Assembly: GCF_002834295.1 (NCBI RefSeq)
Contig: NZ_PISP01000001.1
Location: forward strand, 1,426,001 to 1,490,000
Source: Rhodohalobacter barkolensis
Lineage (GTDB): Bacteria; Bacteroidota; Rhodothermia; Balneolales; Balneolaceae
Length of the DNA stretch: 64,000 nucleotides
Direction of reading: 5' to 3'
Below the pieces are notes generated by a model. The model made no database searches. It was not told where the DNA came from and worked only from the letters and a program-made list of their open reading frames with translations. A program made the translations under genes and the position numbers. Position 1 is the first letter of the stretch. The number at the start of each line of letters is the position of its first letter. Shown here piece by piece: positions 27,361 through 37,345 of the stretch.

Positions 27361-28159
27361 AATTAATTAATCGAACTTTTACATTTCCAAAAATTACACG
27401 TACATGGGCTTCTACAGGAACGCGTAAATCATCTGCAGAGAACCACGATTTAAATGTACCGTTGAATCCAAAAGGTCCATCAATATCTGCCGTTCCATCA
27501 CTTCTGTACGTTTCAATGGGTTCATCAAATGCGTCATATTCACGCATCTCAGTTTTCGTCCTGCTTTTTGCCGACACTATACCCATTTCGTCTTCAGTAT
27601 AAACCGGTAGCTCATAGGATTCATCCAAACCGGCAAACATTCTAGCATAGTAAAAAATGATGTCGCCACCACTGGCCGGTTCTACCAATTCTAAAGTGTC
27701 TGTAGGCTCACCCTTTTCAAAGAATTGCACTTCTTCCGCCTCTCTGTCGAAAATGACGCGAACGCGATCGTACTCATCATCATGAATATCATCCCGCCAA
27801 AACACATGGCTGTATGGCCAGTTTTCATTGTATTGAAATAAATTTTCATAATTTACAATACGGGTACCCATAAATGGCAGCTTTTTATTTGATCGCATTG
27901 TTGTGCGAAGATGATATGCCTTCTCCCCGCCATAGGTTGTATCCGGGAGTAACTCCACATCTACCCAGCCAAGGGTAAAAAAACCGTATCTCACCTCATA
28001 CTCGAAAACTTCCCGGGTCTCCAGCATCTCCTGCATGGAAGGCACCTCTTCCCTGTCTCTTTCGTAGGTAAAATCTGATTGTGCAAATAGGGCAGGTACT
28101 GCCAACAGCCATAAAATGTTACTCAACAAATGCTTTAAAAGCGTCTTCATCATATCCAA
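27338..28159 (-). CDS. Periplasmic DUF3108 domain protein
   Basis: 273 residues with a signal peptide ([18 protein letters not shown]). The mature protein begins with an acidic stretch and then the DUF3108 pattern [20 protein letters not shown], typical of the family, with WKVFIDDVPYSH-like content replaced here by [12 protein letters not shown]. It ends [18 protein letters not shown]-like ([12 protein letters not shown]...), the last barrel strands. DUF3108 proteins are beta-barrel-like envelope proteins of unknown function, sometimes linked to lipid or glycan processing. The gene overlaps dut downstream by 23 bases and the ArsC-like gene upstream by 41 bases. Confidence 0.88.
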   Translation of the reverse strand: MDMMKTLLKHLLSNILWLLAVPALFAQSDFTYERDREEVPSMQEMLETREVFEYEVRYGFFTLGWVDVELLPDTTYGGEKAYHLRTTMRSNKKLPFMGTRIVNYENLFQYNENWPYSHVFWRDDIHDDEYDRVRVIFDREAEEVQFFEKGEPTDTLELVEPASGGDIIFYYARMFAGLDESYELPVYTEDEMGIVSAKSRTKTEMREYDAFDEPIETYRSDGTADIDGPFGFNGTFKSWFSADDLRVPVEAHVRVIFGNVKVRLINYERRGQD

Positions 28160-28460
28160 CTAAAATTGCTTCTCCTTCTACTAAAACGGGACGTTTGATC
28201 ATAACCTGATGTTCCAGCAACTGTTCAAACAACTCGTCTTCACTCAAATCCTTATCCTTCAAACCCAGTTGCCGCCATTTCATCCCACGCCGGTTAATCA
28301 GCACATCCAAACCGATCTGATTTACAAATGATTGCAGTTCGTCTCTCGTCAGCGGCTCTTTTTTCAGATCAACAAATTCATATTCAATCTCGTTATCTTT
28401 CAGCCACTTAAATGTATCGCGTACTTTGTTACAGTTTTTAATCCCGTAAACTTGTATCAT
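28119..28460 (-). CDS. ArsC/Spx family protein (YffB-like)
   Basis: 113 residues, a thioredoxin-fold ArsC-family protein. The opening IQVYGIKNCNKVRDTFKWL has one cysteine where Spx has CXXC, as in YffB. The R-rich segment NRRGMKWRQLGL and the late IKRPVLVEG (cis-Pro loop) confirm the family. YffB proteins can act as glutathione-dependent thiol reductases; Spx proteins bind RNA polymerase. With a single N-terminal cysteine the former is more likely. It is the first gene of an overlapping leftward chain with DUF3108 and dut. Confidence 0.88.
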   Translation of the reverse strand: MIQVYGIKNCNKVRDTFKWLKDNEIEYEFVDLKKEPLTRDELQSFVNQIGLDVLINRRGMKWRQLGLKDKDLSEDELFEQLLEHQVMIKRPVLVEGEAILVGYDEDAFKAFVE

Positions 28461-28585
28461 TCCTTTACTTCTGATTTTTTAAGTTTTTGTTTCATAAAAA
28501 ATACAACATTTTCGTGACGATATCGTCACCTTTACCAAAAAGAACTGATTACATCAACACTCCATTTCATATCAACCCGGTTATA

Positions 28586-29089
28586 GTGATTTTTTACAAA
28601 AAACGTTTCTTCATCCTCCCATTCTTTATGTTATTACTGGTTACCGGTTGTAACCAAAGCAGTGATCAGCGCGATTTTGAACGTGCTGCGTTCAGCCTAC
28701 CCGAGGGTATTACTGAAACCAGTGGCAACGGAACCGTCATTAACAGTGATCCGGACGACTGGCGAATTTCTCCGTTCTTCCAGGGAGTGGTTCAAATTGA
28801 TCCCGCGTATCCAAATCCGGTTCTATCCTCTAATCAAGTTTCATTGGATGTAATTATTACAGGTACAGATGCTGTATCTGAATTAATTGTTTACGCTTAT
28901 TATGGCAATAACAATGTCCGGCCTGTTTTTGAAGATTTTCGAGCTCCTGTTCCAACAGGGCTGACATCTCTTCCTCTATCACCACTTGATATCGCCCGAT
29001 TCAGAGAAAATCCACAAGGCACGTATCGAATTGTACTTCTGGATGGCAACGAAAATGTTATCTCCTATGGGGATATCCGGGTTGAATAA
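28586..29089 (+). CDS. Small secreted lipoprotein of unknown function
   Basis: About 168 residues from a GTG at 28586, chosen because it starts directly before a signal peptide (FYKKRFFILPFFMLLLVTGC). An in-frame TTG 99 bases upstream would add a long polar leader. After the lipobox the mature protein has FERAAFSLPEGITE and a region AYPNPVLSSNQVSLDVIITG with beta-strand patterns, ending GTYRIVLLDGNENVISYGDIRV. This looks like a single immunoglobulin-like or fibronectin-like domain. Function is unknown. It reads rightward, divergent from the ArsC-like gene. Confidence 0.6.
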   Translation: MIFYKKRFFILPFFMLLLVTGCNQSSDQRDFERAAFSLPEGITETSGNGTVINSDPDDWRISPFFQGVVQIDPAYPNPVLSSNQVSLDVIITGTDAVSELIVYAYYGNNNVRPVFEDFRAPVPTGLTSLPLSPLDIARFRENPQGTYRIVLLDGNENVISYGDIRVE

Positions 29090-29141
29090 GGAATTAAATC
29101 TGTATTGTCATTAAGGCGGTCAGCCTATATCTTCATCACTT

Positions 29142-29414
29142 ATGCCAAAAGATAAACTTACACCATCAGAAAATGCGATTTTACGGGAACTGATTTACCC
29201 CGAACCTTTTTCTCATATTCAGGAAGAGACAGGCCTCAGCTATGGAGCCATCCGCGACGATTTAATCAAGCTGATCAATCACGGATATATCGAAGTTTTC
29301 GACTCCGCTACCCTCATCTCTGTATCCCCTTTTTACGATTCCGACAATATTCAGCAGTTCAGCTTTAAAGCCACAAAAACAGGACTTAAACGAATTCAGA
29401 GCCATGCAATTTGA
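29142..29414 (+). CDS. Small winged-helix-like protein
   Basis: 90 residues. The pattern SENAILRELIYPEPFSHI - ETGLSYGAIRDDLIKLINHGYIEVF matches a winged helix-turn-helix: helix 1, helix 2, a GAIRDDL recognition helix, then the wing with STLISV-type strands and a C-terminal helix that ends GLKRIQSHA. No ligand domain is present, so it may be a small transcription factor or a protein-interaction domain. It overlaps the biotin-carrier gene by 11 bases and belongs to the same rightward chain with murA. No family name could be given from the sequence alone. Confidence 0.7.
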   Translation: MPKDKLTPSENAILRELIYPEPFSHIQEETGLSYGAIRDDLIKLINHGYIEVFDSATLISVSPFYDSDNIQQFSFKATKTGLKRIQSHAI

Positions 29415-29913
29415 ATCTACCATAGACGATCAGTCGTTTGAAGTTAATATTGATGATGACAGCAGTTTTGCTACCGTAAACGGCAAAGAGATGCCTTATG
29501 AGTTGATTGTTCAAGCAAACGGACGTGTACTTTTCCGGACCGGAACTAAATTACATATCATCGATAATATAGAAGTAGAGAAACAGACAATCTCCTTCTC
29601 TATTGACGGCAAATTTGTAAAGACTGTTGTAAAAGATGACCAGGAACTGCTGCTTGAGCGTCTTGGATTTTCAACAGAAGAACTGGCCTCAGCCGGTTTA
29701 CTGGAAGCGCCCATGCCGGGTAAAATCCTGGAGCTTCTTGTTAATGAAGGAGACGAAGTTGAGGAAGGCCAACCGGTAGTCATCCTCGAAGCCATGAAGA
29801 TGGAAAATGAATTAAAATCCCCTACAGCCGGTACGGTGGCTACTATTGTTGTTTCTGAAAATGACAACGTCGAAAAAAATCAAACTATTTTAGAGATCGA
29901 ACCACGTGGATAA
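29404..29913 (+). CDS. Biotin carboxyl carrier protein / acyl-CoA carboxylase biotin subunit
   Basis: 169 residues. The C-terminal 75 residues form a biotinyl domain: LEAPMPGKILELLVNEGDEVEEGQPVV and the biotinylated lysine in LEAMKMENE, which is the A-M-K-M signature. The N-terminal part (residues 1-90) is a small beta-rich domain like that of methylmalonyl/propionyl-CoA carboxylase carrier chains and not the proline-rich AccB linker. It is therefore likely the carrier of a propionyl- or acetyl-CoA carboxylase; the carboxyltransferase and biotin carboxylase are not in the window. It overlaps both neighbours (11 bases upstream, 8 downstream with murA). Confidence 0.9.
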   Translation: MQFESTIDDQSFEVNIDDDSSFATVNGKEMPYELIVQANGRVLFRTGTKLHIIDNIEVEKQTISFSIDGKFVKTVVKDDQELLLERLGFSTEELASAGLLEAPMPGKILELLVNEGDEVEEGQPVVILEAMKMENELKSPTAGTVATIVVSENDNVEKNQTILEIEPRG

Positions 29914-31177
29914 ATTTGTTATTGAAGGCCCGACCCCGTTAAAAGGTGAAATTGCAATCAGCGGTTCCAAAAATGCCGCACTGCCCCTTATGGCGGCTTC
30001 TATTTTGGGAAACGGCCCCTCTACCCTTCACCTTATACCCAAACTTCGCGACATCTATACATTTAACAATGTAATTCGCGTAACAGGTACAAAAGTTGAA
30101 TTTCACGAAGCTGAAAATAAACTGGTAATTGATCCTACTCATCTGAGTCACACGGAAGCCCCGTACGATCTGGTCAGAAAAATGAGGGCTTCATTCTATA
30201 TGCTTGGAGCGTTGGTTGGACGAACCGGACAGGCCAAAGTATCCCTTCCCGGCGGTTGCGCGTGGGGACCGCGTCCTGTGGATCTCCATCTGAAAGGAAT
30301 GGAAGCTATGGGCATAAATATCGACCTGGACGAAGGATACGTTTACGCTTCAATCGATGGTGACGATGTGGAAGGCGGCGAGTTTACTCTCGACCCGAGC
30401 AGTGTTGGCGCTACCATTAACCTGGTTTTGGCAGCTGTAAAACGAGCCAAAAAATTTGTGATAAAAAATGCGGCAAAAGAGCCGGATGTAGTTCTTCTCT
30501 GCAACATGCTGGTTAAGATGGGAGCTGACATTGAAGGCATCGGGACAGATACCCTAACGGTTCGGAAAGCGGATGAACTCCGGGGAGTTGAAATGTCTAA
30601 CGATCCCGATCGTATCGAAACCGGAACCTATATGATTGCTGCAGCCATGCATCCGGAATCCGACCTTACACTAACCGGATGTAAACCCGAAGACCTTGGA
30701 ACCTTTCCAAAACACTTTAAAAAACTTGGTGTCGATTATTCAGTGGATGGAACTACCATAAGGATCAGATCGAAGGAAAAAATCAATCCGGTATCCGTGA
30801 AAACAGAAATCTATCCGGGCTTTCCAACAGACCTGCAGGCTCAGTGGGCAACACTTATGACTCAGGCTGATGGAGAATCTAAAATCACCGATACCATCTA
30901 CTTCGATCGTTTCAGCTATGTACCGGAGCTAAACCGGCTGGGAGCAAAGCTGAAAGTGGAAAAAAACAGGGTAACCGTAAACGGCAAAACCGAGCTTTCG
31001 GGTGCATCCGTAATGAGTACCGACCTTCGGGCAAGTGTCAGCCTGGTTATGGCCGGTATGGCAGCAGAAGGGACTACTGAAGTACTTCGGGTTTACCATC
31101 TCGACCGGGGATATGAAAACCTCGAAGATAAGCTGAACAGCGTGGGTGCATCTATAAAAAGAGTCAGTGAAGAGTAA
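29906..31177 (+). CDS. murA: UDP-N-acetylglucosamine 1-carboxyvinyltransferase
   Basis: 423 residues, the first committed enzyme of peptidoglycan synthesis (enolpyruvyl transfer from PEP to UDP-GlcNAc). It starts MDKFVIEGPTPLKGEIAISGSKNAALPLM, the N-terminal motif with the K-N-A-A pair, from a GTG codon. The PEP loop reads LPGGCAWGPRPVDLHLKG, retaining the catalytic Cys (fosfomycin-sensitive type), with Trp where Ile is common. The rest, e.g. GFPTDLQAQWATLMTQADG and NRFSYVPEL-like content, is standard. It overlaps the biotin-carrier gene by 8 bases, so the two are co-translated. Confidence 0.96.
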   Translation: MDKFVIEGPTPLKGEIAISGSKNAALPLMAASILGNGPSTLHLIPKLRDIYTFNNVIRVTGTKVEFHEAENKLVIDPTHLSHTEAPYDLVRKMRASFYMLGALVGRTGQAKVSLPGGCAWGPRPVDLHLKGMEAMGINIDLDEGYVYASIDGDDVEGGEFTLDPSSVGATINLVLAAVKRAKKFVIKNAAKEPDVVLLCNMLVKMGADIEGIGTDTLTVRKADELRGVEMSNDPDRIETGTYMIAAAMHPESDLTLTGCKPEDLGTFPKHFKKLGVDYSVDGTTIRIRSKEKINPVSVKTEIYPGFPTDLQAQWATLMTQADGESKITDTIYFDRFSYVPELNRLGAKLKVEKNRVTVNGKTELSGASVMSTDLRASVSLVMAGMAAEGTTEVLRVYHLDRGYENLEDKLNSVGASIKRVSEE

Positions 31178-31571
31178 AAGTTTGTACCCTTCAATTCTTT
31201 ATTCATTCAATATTTAATTATTAGTCAACTTTCTGCTATATTTAAACATTGGACTAGTTCGAAAACTTTTCTGCGAACTCGACATACTACTATATTGATA
31301 TTTAAAGTTTTACGACATATCACCCCTTATTTGATTTTTCGCCTCAAAGCGGTCTGCCGCTCTGACGCGTTCTCAGATTTTGGTATTTACGGGCCTGAGA
31401 AAGCGCCCACACCTATTTCTAACAAGAATTCTAACTGTTTAGCAGCTCGCTCGGCTTCTGCTCGTGCAAATGCCCATCTGGAATATGATGTAACATTTTT
31501 CAAGACAAACCAGATCTTTTTGATTGTGAAGTGTAAGCTTAGCGAATTGCTGATGAAATTTTACCGCTTAC
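31178..31571 (+). promoter_or_regulatory. 394-base structured leader in front of the RNase G/E gene
   Basis: No convincing gene. Hairpins seen are AGTTCG with CGAACT (31256-31261 and 31274-31279), AGCGG-TCTG-CCGCT (31348-31361), and the longer GCGTTCTCAG with CTGAGAA-AGCGC (about 31367-31405). An A+T-rich tract precedes them. In E. coli the rne leader (about 360 bases) folds into hairpins through which the enzyme controls its own mRNA; this leader is similar in length and position, but homology is not claimed. Confidence 0.45.
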
Positions 31572-33299
31572 ATGAAGAACCAGATAATTATACACTCATC
31601 GGGCAAACAAACCCGTGTTGCACTGCTGGAAAATGGAGAACTGGCACAACTTTTTATAGAATCTGAAGAGAACCAGCGAACGGTAGGTGACATCTACCTG
31701 GCTCGCGTACATAAGGTAATGAGTGGTATCCGCGCCGCATTTATCGATGTTGGCATGGAAAAAGACGCTTTTCTACACTTTTCTGATGCCGGTGATCATC
31801 TCGGTGATTATATCAAAATGATGAATGGTCCTAAGAGTATCTCCAAAGATGCCAATAAAGATCTTCAGAAATTTGATAAGCTATCCAATAACGACAAACA
31901 GATTCTGGCAGGTAAACTGCTTCAGAACAACCAGCGTATTCTTGTTCAAATAGTTAAGGAACCGATCGGTTCCAAAGGACCACGTGTTTCAACCGATATT
32001 ACTATTGCCGGGCGATTTCTCGTTCTGATCCCAATGGGGAACTACATTGCGATCTCAAAAAAGATCAATAATGGAAAAGAGCGCAGACGCCTGAAGAAAA
32101 TTGCAGGAGATATGTTGCCTGATGGGTTTGGCGTAATCATACGAACGGTTGCCCAAGGACAAGATAAGGAGTCTCTTGAAGACGACATGCGCACCGTTCT
32201 GAAAAAGTGGGAGCGAATTCTCAACAAGCTTGAAAATGCCAAACCGCCAACTCTTCTCTACAAGGATCTGGATATTACCGAAAGCTTGATTCGCGATCTG
32301 TTTGCCAAACAGTACGACCGCGTTCTGATTGATGATTATCAGCTTTACAAATCCATCAAGAGCTATGTATCTCAGATTGCGCCTAAAATGCTGCCGAGCG
32401 TTCAGCTCTATAAAGGGAAGGATCACATTTTTGATCACGTAAACGTAGGTCACGATGTAAATTCCATCTTCAGTCCGCGGGTTCGAATGCCATCGGGCGG
32501 TTACCTTATTTTTGAGCAAACAGAAGCAATGTATGTTGTGGATGTTAACTCCGGGCCCTACGCAGCGAAGGAGAAGCAAGAGGATAACTCCCTCAAAACC
32601 AACCTGGAAGCTGCACGCGAAATCGCTAAACAGCTTCGATTAAGGGACATTGGTGGAATCATTGTAGTAGACTTTATTGATCTGCGCGATGATAAAAACC
32701 GCAAAAAGATTTATGACGAACTGAAGAAAGAGTTCAAGAAAGATCGTGCCAAAACAAATGTTATCGGCATGAGCGATTTTGGCTTGGTTCAGATTACACG
32801 TCAGAGAATACGACCCAGCGTGGTTAACTCGGTATCCAAAGTCTGCCCGATGTGCGGTGGCTCAGGCTCTGTAGTAAGCCAGGATACCATTGTAACCGAT
32901 ATTGAAAGCTGGATCAGTAAATTTAAGTACAGTACGGAATATCGCGCTGTCGACATCTACATCAACCCGTACCTGAGATCTTATCTCACACGCGGTCTGT
33001 TCAGCCTGAGATTTAAATGGATGCTCAAGTACAAAGTGAAACTCACTTTTATTGCAGATGAGACGATATCACTGAACGAGTTTAAAGTTACACTTGCAGG
33101 ATCTGACCTTGAAATTACAGACGTAGTACTTCAGGGAGACTCACTCGATACAATTTTAGCAGCTCATGAGCAGCAGAGCAGAGAACTGGATAAAGGCTCA
33201 GATATATCCAGACAGGTAGACTATTACTCTAAAGACGATGATAATGGTAAGTCTAAGCGGCCAAGTCGTCCTAAGAGACCAGCCCGGCAAAACAACTAA
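31572..33299 (+). CDS. rng: Ribonuclease G/E family endoribonuclease
   Basis: 575 residues. The S1 domain occupies about residues 40-125 (VGDIYLARVHKVMSGIRAAFIDVGMEKDAFLH). The catalytic DNase I-like part contains MYVVDVNSG (metal Asp) and FIDLRDD (second metal Asp). The zinc-link is VCPMCGGSG (about residues 426-434), the C-P-x-C pair by which RNase E/G forms dimers. It cleaves single-stranded AU-rich sites in 5S and 16S precursors and mRNA. A C-terminal tail of about 35 residues is basic and short, so it lacks the degradosome scaffold and is G-like in size. It stands upstream of hslV with 38 bases between. Confidence 0.94.
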   Translation: MKNQIIIHSSGKQTRVALLENGELAQLFIESEENQRTVGDIYLARVHKVMSGIRAAFIDVGMEKDAFLHFSDAGDHLGDYIKMMNGPKSISKDANKDLQKFDKLSNNDKQILAGKLLQNNQRILVQIVKEPIGSKGPRVSTDITIAGRFLVLIPMGNYIAISKKINNGKERRRLKKIAGDMLPDGFGVIIRTVAQGQDKESLEDDMRTVLKKWERILNKLENAKPPTLLYKDLDITESLIRDLFAKQYDRVLIDDYQLYKSIKSYVSQIAPKMLPSVQLYKGKDHIFDHVNVGHDVNSIFSPRVRMPSGGYLIFEQTEAMYVVDVNSGPYAAKEKQEDNSLKTNLEAAREIAKQLRLRDIGGIIVVDFIDLRDDKNRKKIYDELKKEFKKDRAKTNVIGMSDFGLVQITRQRIRPSVVNSVSKVCPMCGGSGSVVSQDTIVTDIESWISKFKYSTEYRAVDIYINPYLRSYLTRGLFSLRFKWMLKYKVKLTFIADETISLNEFKVTLAGSDLEITDVVLQGDSLDTILAAHEQQSRELDKGSDISRQVDYYSKDDDNGKSKRPSRPKRPARQNN

Positions 33300-33337
33300 A
33301 AGATTTAAGTTTCACCGAATTAAAGAGAATTGATTAA

Positions 33338-33889
33338 ATGACAAATTTGAAAAATTTGCATGCCACGACCGTTCTGGGAATTATTCACAACGGAAAAGTA
33401 GCATTAGGAGCAGACGGACAGGCAACACTGGACAAAACTGTAATGAAGTCTACAGTTAAAAAAGTTCGTGAACTGCAGAAAGGAACCATATTAGCAGGAT
33501 TTGCAGGTTCTACGGCTGATGCATTCACACTATTTGAAAAATTTGAAGAGAAATTAAACAGCTATAACGGAAATCTTCAGCGGGCAGCCGTTGAAATGGC
33601 TAAAGAGTGGAGAAAAGATAAATTCCTCCAGAAACTTGAAGCCCTTTTGGTCGTTGTAGATAAAGAAACACCCCTTCTCATTTCGGGCCAGGGTGATGTG
33701 ATTGAACCGGATGACAAAATTCTGGCAATTGGCAGTGGCGGCTCATATGCACTTGCAGCCGCGCGTGCATTAAAGGAAAATGCGCCACAACTTTCAGCCA
33801 AGGAAATTGTTGAAAAAGCGCTGCATATTGCCGCTGATATCTGCATCTATACGAATCATAATTTGACCATTTTAGAAATTGACGAGTAG
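33338..33889 (+). CDS. hslV: ATP-dependent protease subunit HslV
   Basis: 183 residues. The N-terminal-nucleophile threonine is in HATTVLGI, after a nine-residue prosequence that must be removed (a short form is common in many bacteria). The GADGQATLD motif and the [15 protein letters not shown]-terminal helix are canonical. It forms a double hexameric proteolytic chamber fed by HslU, degrading misfolded or regulatory proteins. It is four bases upstream of hslU's start codon, so they form one operon with the RNase gene in front. Confidence 0.97.
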   Translation: MTNLKNLHATTVLGIIHNGKVALGADGQATLDKTVMKSTVKKVRELQKGTILAGFAGSTADAFTLFEKFEEKLNSYNGNLQRAAVEMAKEWRKDKFLQKLEALLVVVDKETPLLISGQGDVIEPDDKILAIGSGGSYALAAARALKENAPQLSAKEIVEKALHIAADICIYTNHNLTILEIDE

Positions 33890-33893
33890 TAAC

Positions 33894-35306
33894 ATGAAGT
33901 TAGTAGAACAACAAAATTTAACCCCGCGACAGATCGTCGCAGAGCTCGATAAATATATTATCGGCCAGAAAGAAGCGAAACGATCCGTTTCTATTGCACT
34001 CCGTAATCGATGGAGAAGATTAAAATCTGATCCTGAAATTCGTGACGAAATTATTCCGAACAACATTTTAATGATCGGCCCTACCGGTGTAGGTAAAACC
34101 GAAATAGCACGACGATTGGCTAAACTGGCCGGTGCACCATTTATTAAAGTTGAGGCTTCTAAATTCACAGAAGTTGGCTATGTAGGCCGTGATGTGGAAT
34201 CTATGATTCGTGATTTGACAGATATCGCCATAAACATGGTGAAAATGGAAATGCAGGAGCGCGTTAAAGGGAAAGCCGCAGAGATTGTGGAAGAGAAGAT
34301 ACTCGATATCCTCATCCCTCCTGTTCGTAAAAAAAGTCCAACATCAACAACTGCTGCAAATACCGGAGAAGTTGGGTTTAACCCTGATAATGCTTCCGAT
34401 GCAGAGTTAAACGAACGTACCCGAGAGCGTTTCAGAGAAAAACTTAAGAATGGTGACCTCGAAGATCGTGATATTGAAATTGAAGTTGATTCCTCCAAAA
34501 CCCCGATGATGCAGGTCTTTGGCCCGCAGGGAATGGAAGAGATGGGAGTTAACCTGCAGGATATGCTTGGGAACCTGACCAAGGGACGCAAAAAAACCAA
34601 GCGTACACTTCCTATCAGCGAAGCCCGTGAAATAATGCTTGAGCAGGAAGCTGAAAAATTGATCGACCACGAAGCAGCTGTTCAGGAAGCTTTGGAAAGA
34701 GTTCAAAATCAAGGAATTGTATTCATTGATGAGATCGATAAAGTAGCAAGTGATTCATCATCCAGCAGTAAAGGCAGCGGAGAAGTAAGCCGGCAGGGTG
34801 TTCAGCGCGATCTCCTCCCCATTGTTGAAGGGAGTACGGTAAATACAAAACACGGTATCGTTAAAACCGATCATATCCTTTTTGTCGGTTCTGGTGCTTT
34901 CCATGTATCTAAACCATCAGACCTGATACCTGAACTACAGGGCCGTTTTCCAATACGTGTTGAACTGAACTCTTTAACTGAAGAAGATTTCTTTAATATT
35001 CTGACTCAGCCAAAAAATGCGTTGACGAAGCAGTATCAAGCCATGCTTGAATCTGAAGGCGTTACGGTAGAGTTTACGGAAGATGCTATTCGCGAAATTG
35101 CCAAGATAGCCGCAGAAGTGAACCAGCAGGTTGAAAATATCGGAGCCCGACGGCTTCACACGATTTTATCGTCACTGCTCGAAGAACTGCTGTTTGCCGT
35201 TCCGGATGATATTCAGTCCGGTGAAATTAATATCGACCGGGAGTATGTACAGAAACAGCTCTCCGGATTGGTAAAAGACAAAGATTTAAGTCATTATATC
35301 TTGTAA
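33894..35306 (+). CDS. hslU: ATP-dependent protease ATPase subunit HslU
   Basis: 470 residues from the ATG at 33894, four bases after hslV. An AAA+ unfoldase: Walker [16 protein letters not shown], Walker [12 protein letters not shown], sensor-2 GARRLHTIL. The I domain (about residues 105-235) is charged and includes the segment with [13 protein letters not shown] that is typical of HslU. The C-terminus SHYIL docks into HslV. It unfolds substrates and threads them into the HslV chamber using ATP. Good agreement in length with other HslU proteins. Confidence 0.97.
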   Translation: MKLVEQQNLTPRQIVAELDKYIIGQKEAKRSVSIALRNRWRRLKSDPEIRDEIIPNNILMIGPTGVGKTEIARRLAKLAGAPFIKVEASKFTEVGYVGRDVESMIRDLTDIAINMVKMEMQERVKGKAAEIVEEKILDILIPPVRKKSPTSTTAANTGEVGFNPDNASDAELNERTRERFREKLKNGDLEDRDIEIEVDSSKTPMMQVFGPQGMEEMGVNLQDMLGNLTKGRKKTKRTLPISEAREIMLEQEAEKLIDHEAAVQEALERVQNQGIVFIDEIDKVASDSSSSSKGSGEVSRQGVQRDLLPIVEGSTVNTKHGIVKTDHILFVGSGAFHVSKPSDLIPELQGRFPIRVELNSLTEEDFFNILTQPKNALTKQYQAMLESEGVTVEFTEDAIREIAKIAAEVNQQVENIGARRLHTILSSLLEELLFAVPDDIQSGEINIDREYVQKQLSGLVKDKDLSHYIL

Positions 35307-35321
35307 AAAGAAAATTTAATG

Positions 35322-35344
35322 CTAAAACAAAAGAAACGTTTTAG
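35322..35344 (+). terminator. AT-rich hairpin after hslU (weak)
   Basis: CTAAAAC (35322-35328) and GTTTTAG (35338-35344) can pair, followed by a T-rich stretch. The stem is AT-rich, so termination here is only a possibility. Confidence 0.3.
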
Positions 35345-35444
35345 TTCAATTTTCGTTAGATATTAGGTAGTATCTCTGCAGAGGGATGATTATACTCTTT
35401 GAGTAATCTCTCCGTTACATATTAAATACTGAACCAAAATACCG

Positions 35445-37319
35445 ATGTCTGTGAAGAAGTTTCTCGCTCCTCAACTCGCTTTATTGATGATTTTGTCTGC
35501 CGTATGGCTTGCCGGTGTGGATAAAGTGATCGTAAGTAATGATAAACACCAGGAAAATTTACACAAATACCTGCAGGTACAGCGCAGGGTTTTGGATAAT
35601 TATTTTGGTGACACCTCTATAGATCTCCTGTACAAACGCAGTTTAGCCGGGTTAGTAAACGGTATTGAGGACAGTACGCTGGATATTTCGGGTACTCCGA
35701 TTGATACCACGCAATTCAAAACCGTTCAAAACCTCAGAGATTCTTATAATAGTTTTGAAGAGGCCTATCTCTATGTAGCAAACAACTACCCTGATGAGAA
35801 TATGTCACAGCTTACGGATAATTCAATCCGTGAAATGCTGGATACTCTTGACCCTCACTCCGTTTACATTGAGCCAGACGATAGTGAGAGAATTGAAGAA
35901 GAGTTTGCAGGAAAATTTCAAGGAGTTGGTATTCAGTTCAATATTATTCAGGATACCATTACCGTGATCACAGCAATATCCGGTGGACCGAGCGACCAGC
36001 TTGGAATCATGTCAGGAGATCGTATTATCTCTATTGATGACACCAGTGCGGTAGGCTACGATAACGAAGATGTTATGCGCCGGCTTCGTGGTGAAAAAGG
36101 CACAAAAGTTGACGTGGAAGTCCTTCGCCCAAGAAATTCAAATCCGATCAATTTTACGATTGAACGGGATGATATTCCCCTCACCACAATTGATACAGAT
36201 TACATGGTTGATGAACAAACCGGCTATGTAAAAATAAACCGTTTTGCAGCTACAACTCATGAGGAGTTTCTTTCTTCAGTTGATACCTTACGAGAGCAGG
36301 GAATGGATCGTATTATCTTAGATCTCAGAAATAATCCCGGTGGTTATCTGAGCCAGGCTATTGCCATATCTGAAGAGTTTTTCCCACGTAATACGAAATT
36401 GGTTTCTACCGACAGTAAACATTCGCGCTTTAATCAGGAAGTTTATTCTAGCCGAAATGGTGTTTTGATGGACATTCCGGTTATTGTGCTCGTCAACGAA
36501 GGATCTGCTTCAGCCAGTGAAATTGTAAGTGGCGCTATTCAGGATCACGACCGCGGTTTGGTAGTGGGACGAAGAACGTTCGGTAAAGGATTGGTTCAAC
36601 AGCAGTATGAACTGATCGATGGCAGTAACATCCGGGTAACTATTTCCCGTTATTTAACACCATCCGGCCGACTTATTCAAAAACCTTTCGATGGAAAAAG
36701 CGAAGACTATGCTTTTGAGTTTATTCACCGGTCATCTGACCCTGCTGTCGATGCGGAAGAATTCAAAGATCAGGTACCGGATTCATTAAAATACACTACC
36801 GAAGCCGGAAGACCCGTATTTGGTGGAGGTGGAATTGTACCGGATATAGTTGTTCAACAGGATACGACATCCTCACCATACCTTTTTAACTTTATGTTAG
36901 TAAATCGGGTTGATTTCAACTTTGTGCGTGACTTCCTCGATGATAAAGGCGAAGAGTTCCGAGAAGACTGGGAAAGTGATTTTCAGGCATTCAGAAACGA
37001 TTTTGAATGGAGTGAATCCGATAAAGAGACCTTCCTGTCTCTGATGAAGGATGAAGGACTGGAAATCGTTGATGATCTGGAAGAACCTGAAGTTGAGGAC
37101 AATACCCTGAGATTGACACAGGAGATGTATGATGACCTTGTGTGGATGAACTACGGCAGAATGAAAGCTGAAATTGCCCGACAGGTTTGGGGCAGTGAGT
37201 ATTTCTACCCTATTGTGAATGATTACTTCAATGAGACACTGACCGAAGCAATTAAGCTGTGGGATGAAGTTAAAGAGTTGGAATCTTTTGCAACTACGCA
37301 AGCTGCAAGAATGGAATAA
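35445..37319 (+). CDS. S41 family C-terminal processing protease (CtpA/Prc-like)
   Basis: 624 residues with an N-terminal signal or anchor (LAPQLALLMILSAVWLAGV). A PDZ domain covers about residues 155-245 (GGPSDQLGIMSGDRIISID). The Ser/Lys dyad protease follows: Ser in NEGSASASEIVSG (about 350-362) and Lys in RRTFGKGLVQQ (about 377-387). These proteases trim C-termini of periplasmic proteins such as penicillin-binding proteins, or degrade envelope proteins. The C-terminal 180 residues (helix-rich, ending ELESFATTQAARME) are family-specific. The upstream gap to hslU is 138 bases. Confidence 0.93.
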   Translation: MSVKKFLAPQLALLMILSAVWLAGVDKVIVSNDKHQENLHKYLQVQRRVLDNYFGDTSIDLLYKRSLAGLVNGIEDSTLDISGTPIDTTQFKTVQNLRDSYNSFEEAYLYVANNYPDENMSQLTDNSIREMLDTLDPHSVYIEPDDSERIEEEFAGKFQGVGIQFNIIQDTITVITAISGGPSDQLGIMSGDRIISIDDTSAVGYDNEDVMRRLRGEKGTKVDVEVLRPRNSNPINFTIERDDIPLTTIDTDYMVDEQTGYVKINRFAATTHEEFLSSVDTLREQGMDRIILDLRNNPGGYLSQAIAISEEFFPRNTKLVSTDSKHSRFNQEVYSSRNGVLMDIPVIVLVNEGSASASEIVSGAIQDHDRGLVVGRRTFGKGLVQQQYELIDGSNIRVTISRYLTPSGRLIQKPFDGKSEDYAFEFIHRSSDPAVDAEEFKDQVPDSLKYTTEAGRPVFGGGGIVPDIVVQQDTTSSPYLFNFMLVNRVDFNFVRDFLDDKGEEFREDWESDFQAFRNDFEWSESDKETFLSLMKDEGLEIVDDLEEPEVEDNTLRLTQEMYDDLVWMNYGRMKAEIARQVWGSEYFYPIVNDYFNETLTEAIKLWDEVKELESFATTQAARME

Positions 37320-37345
37320 CTTCTCAGCTTTTTATAAACTTTTTT

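Noticed and set aside
31295-31666. Rightward frame of 123 codons in front of and overlapping the RNase G/E gene
   Set aside because: It runs through hairpins and 95 bases into the RNase gene in another frame; the product has no recognisable features.
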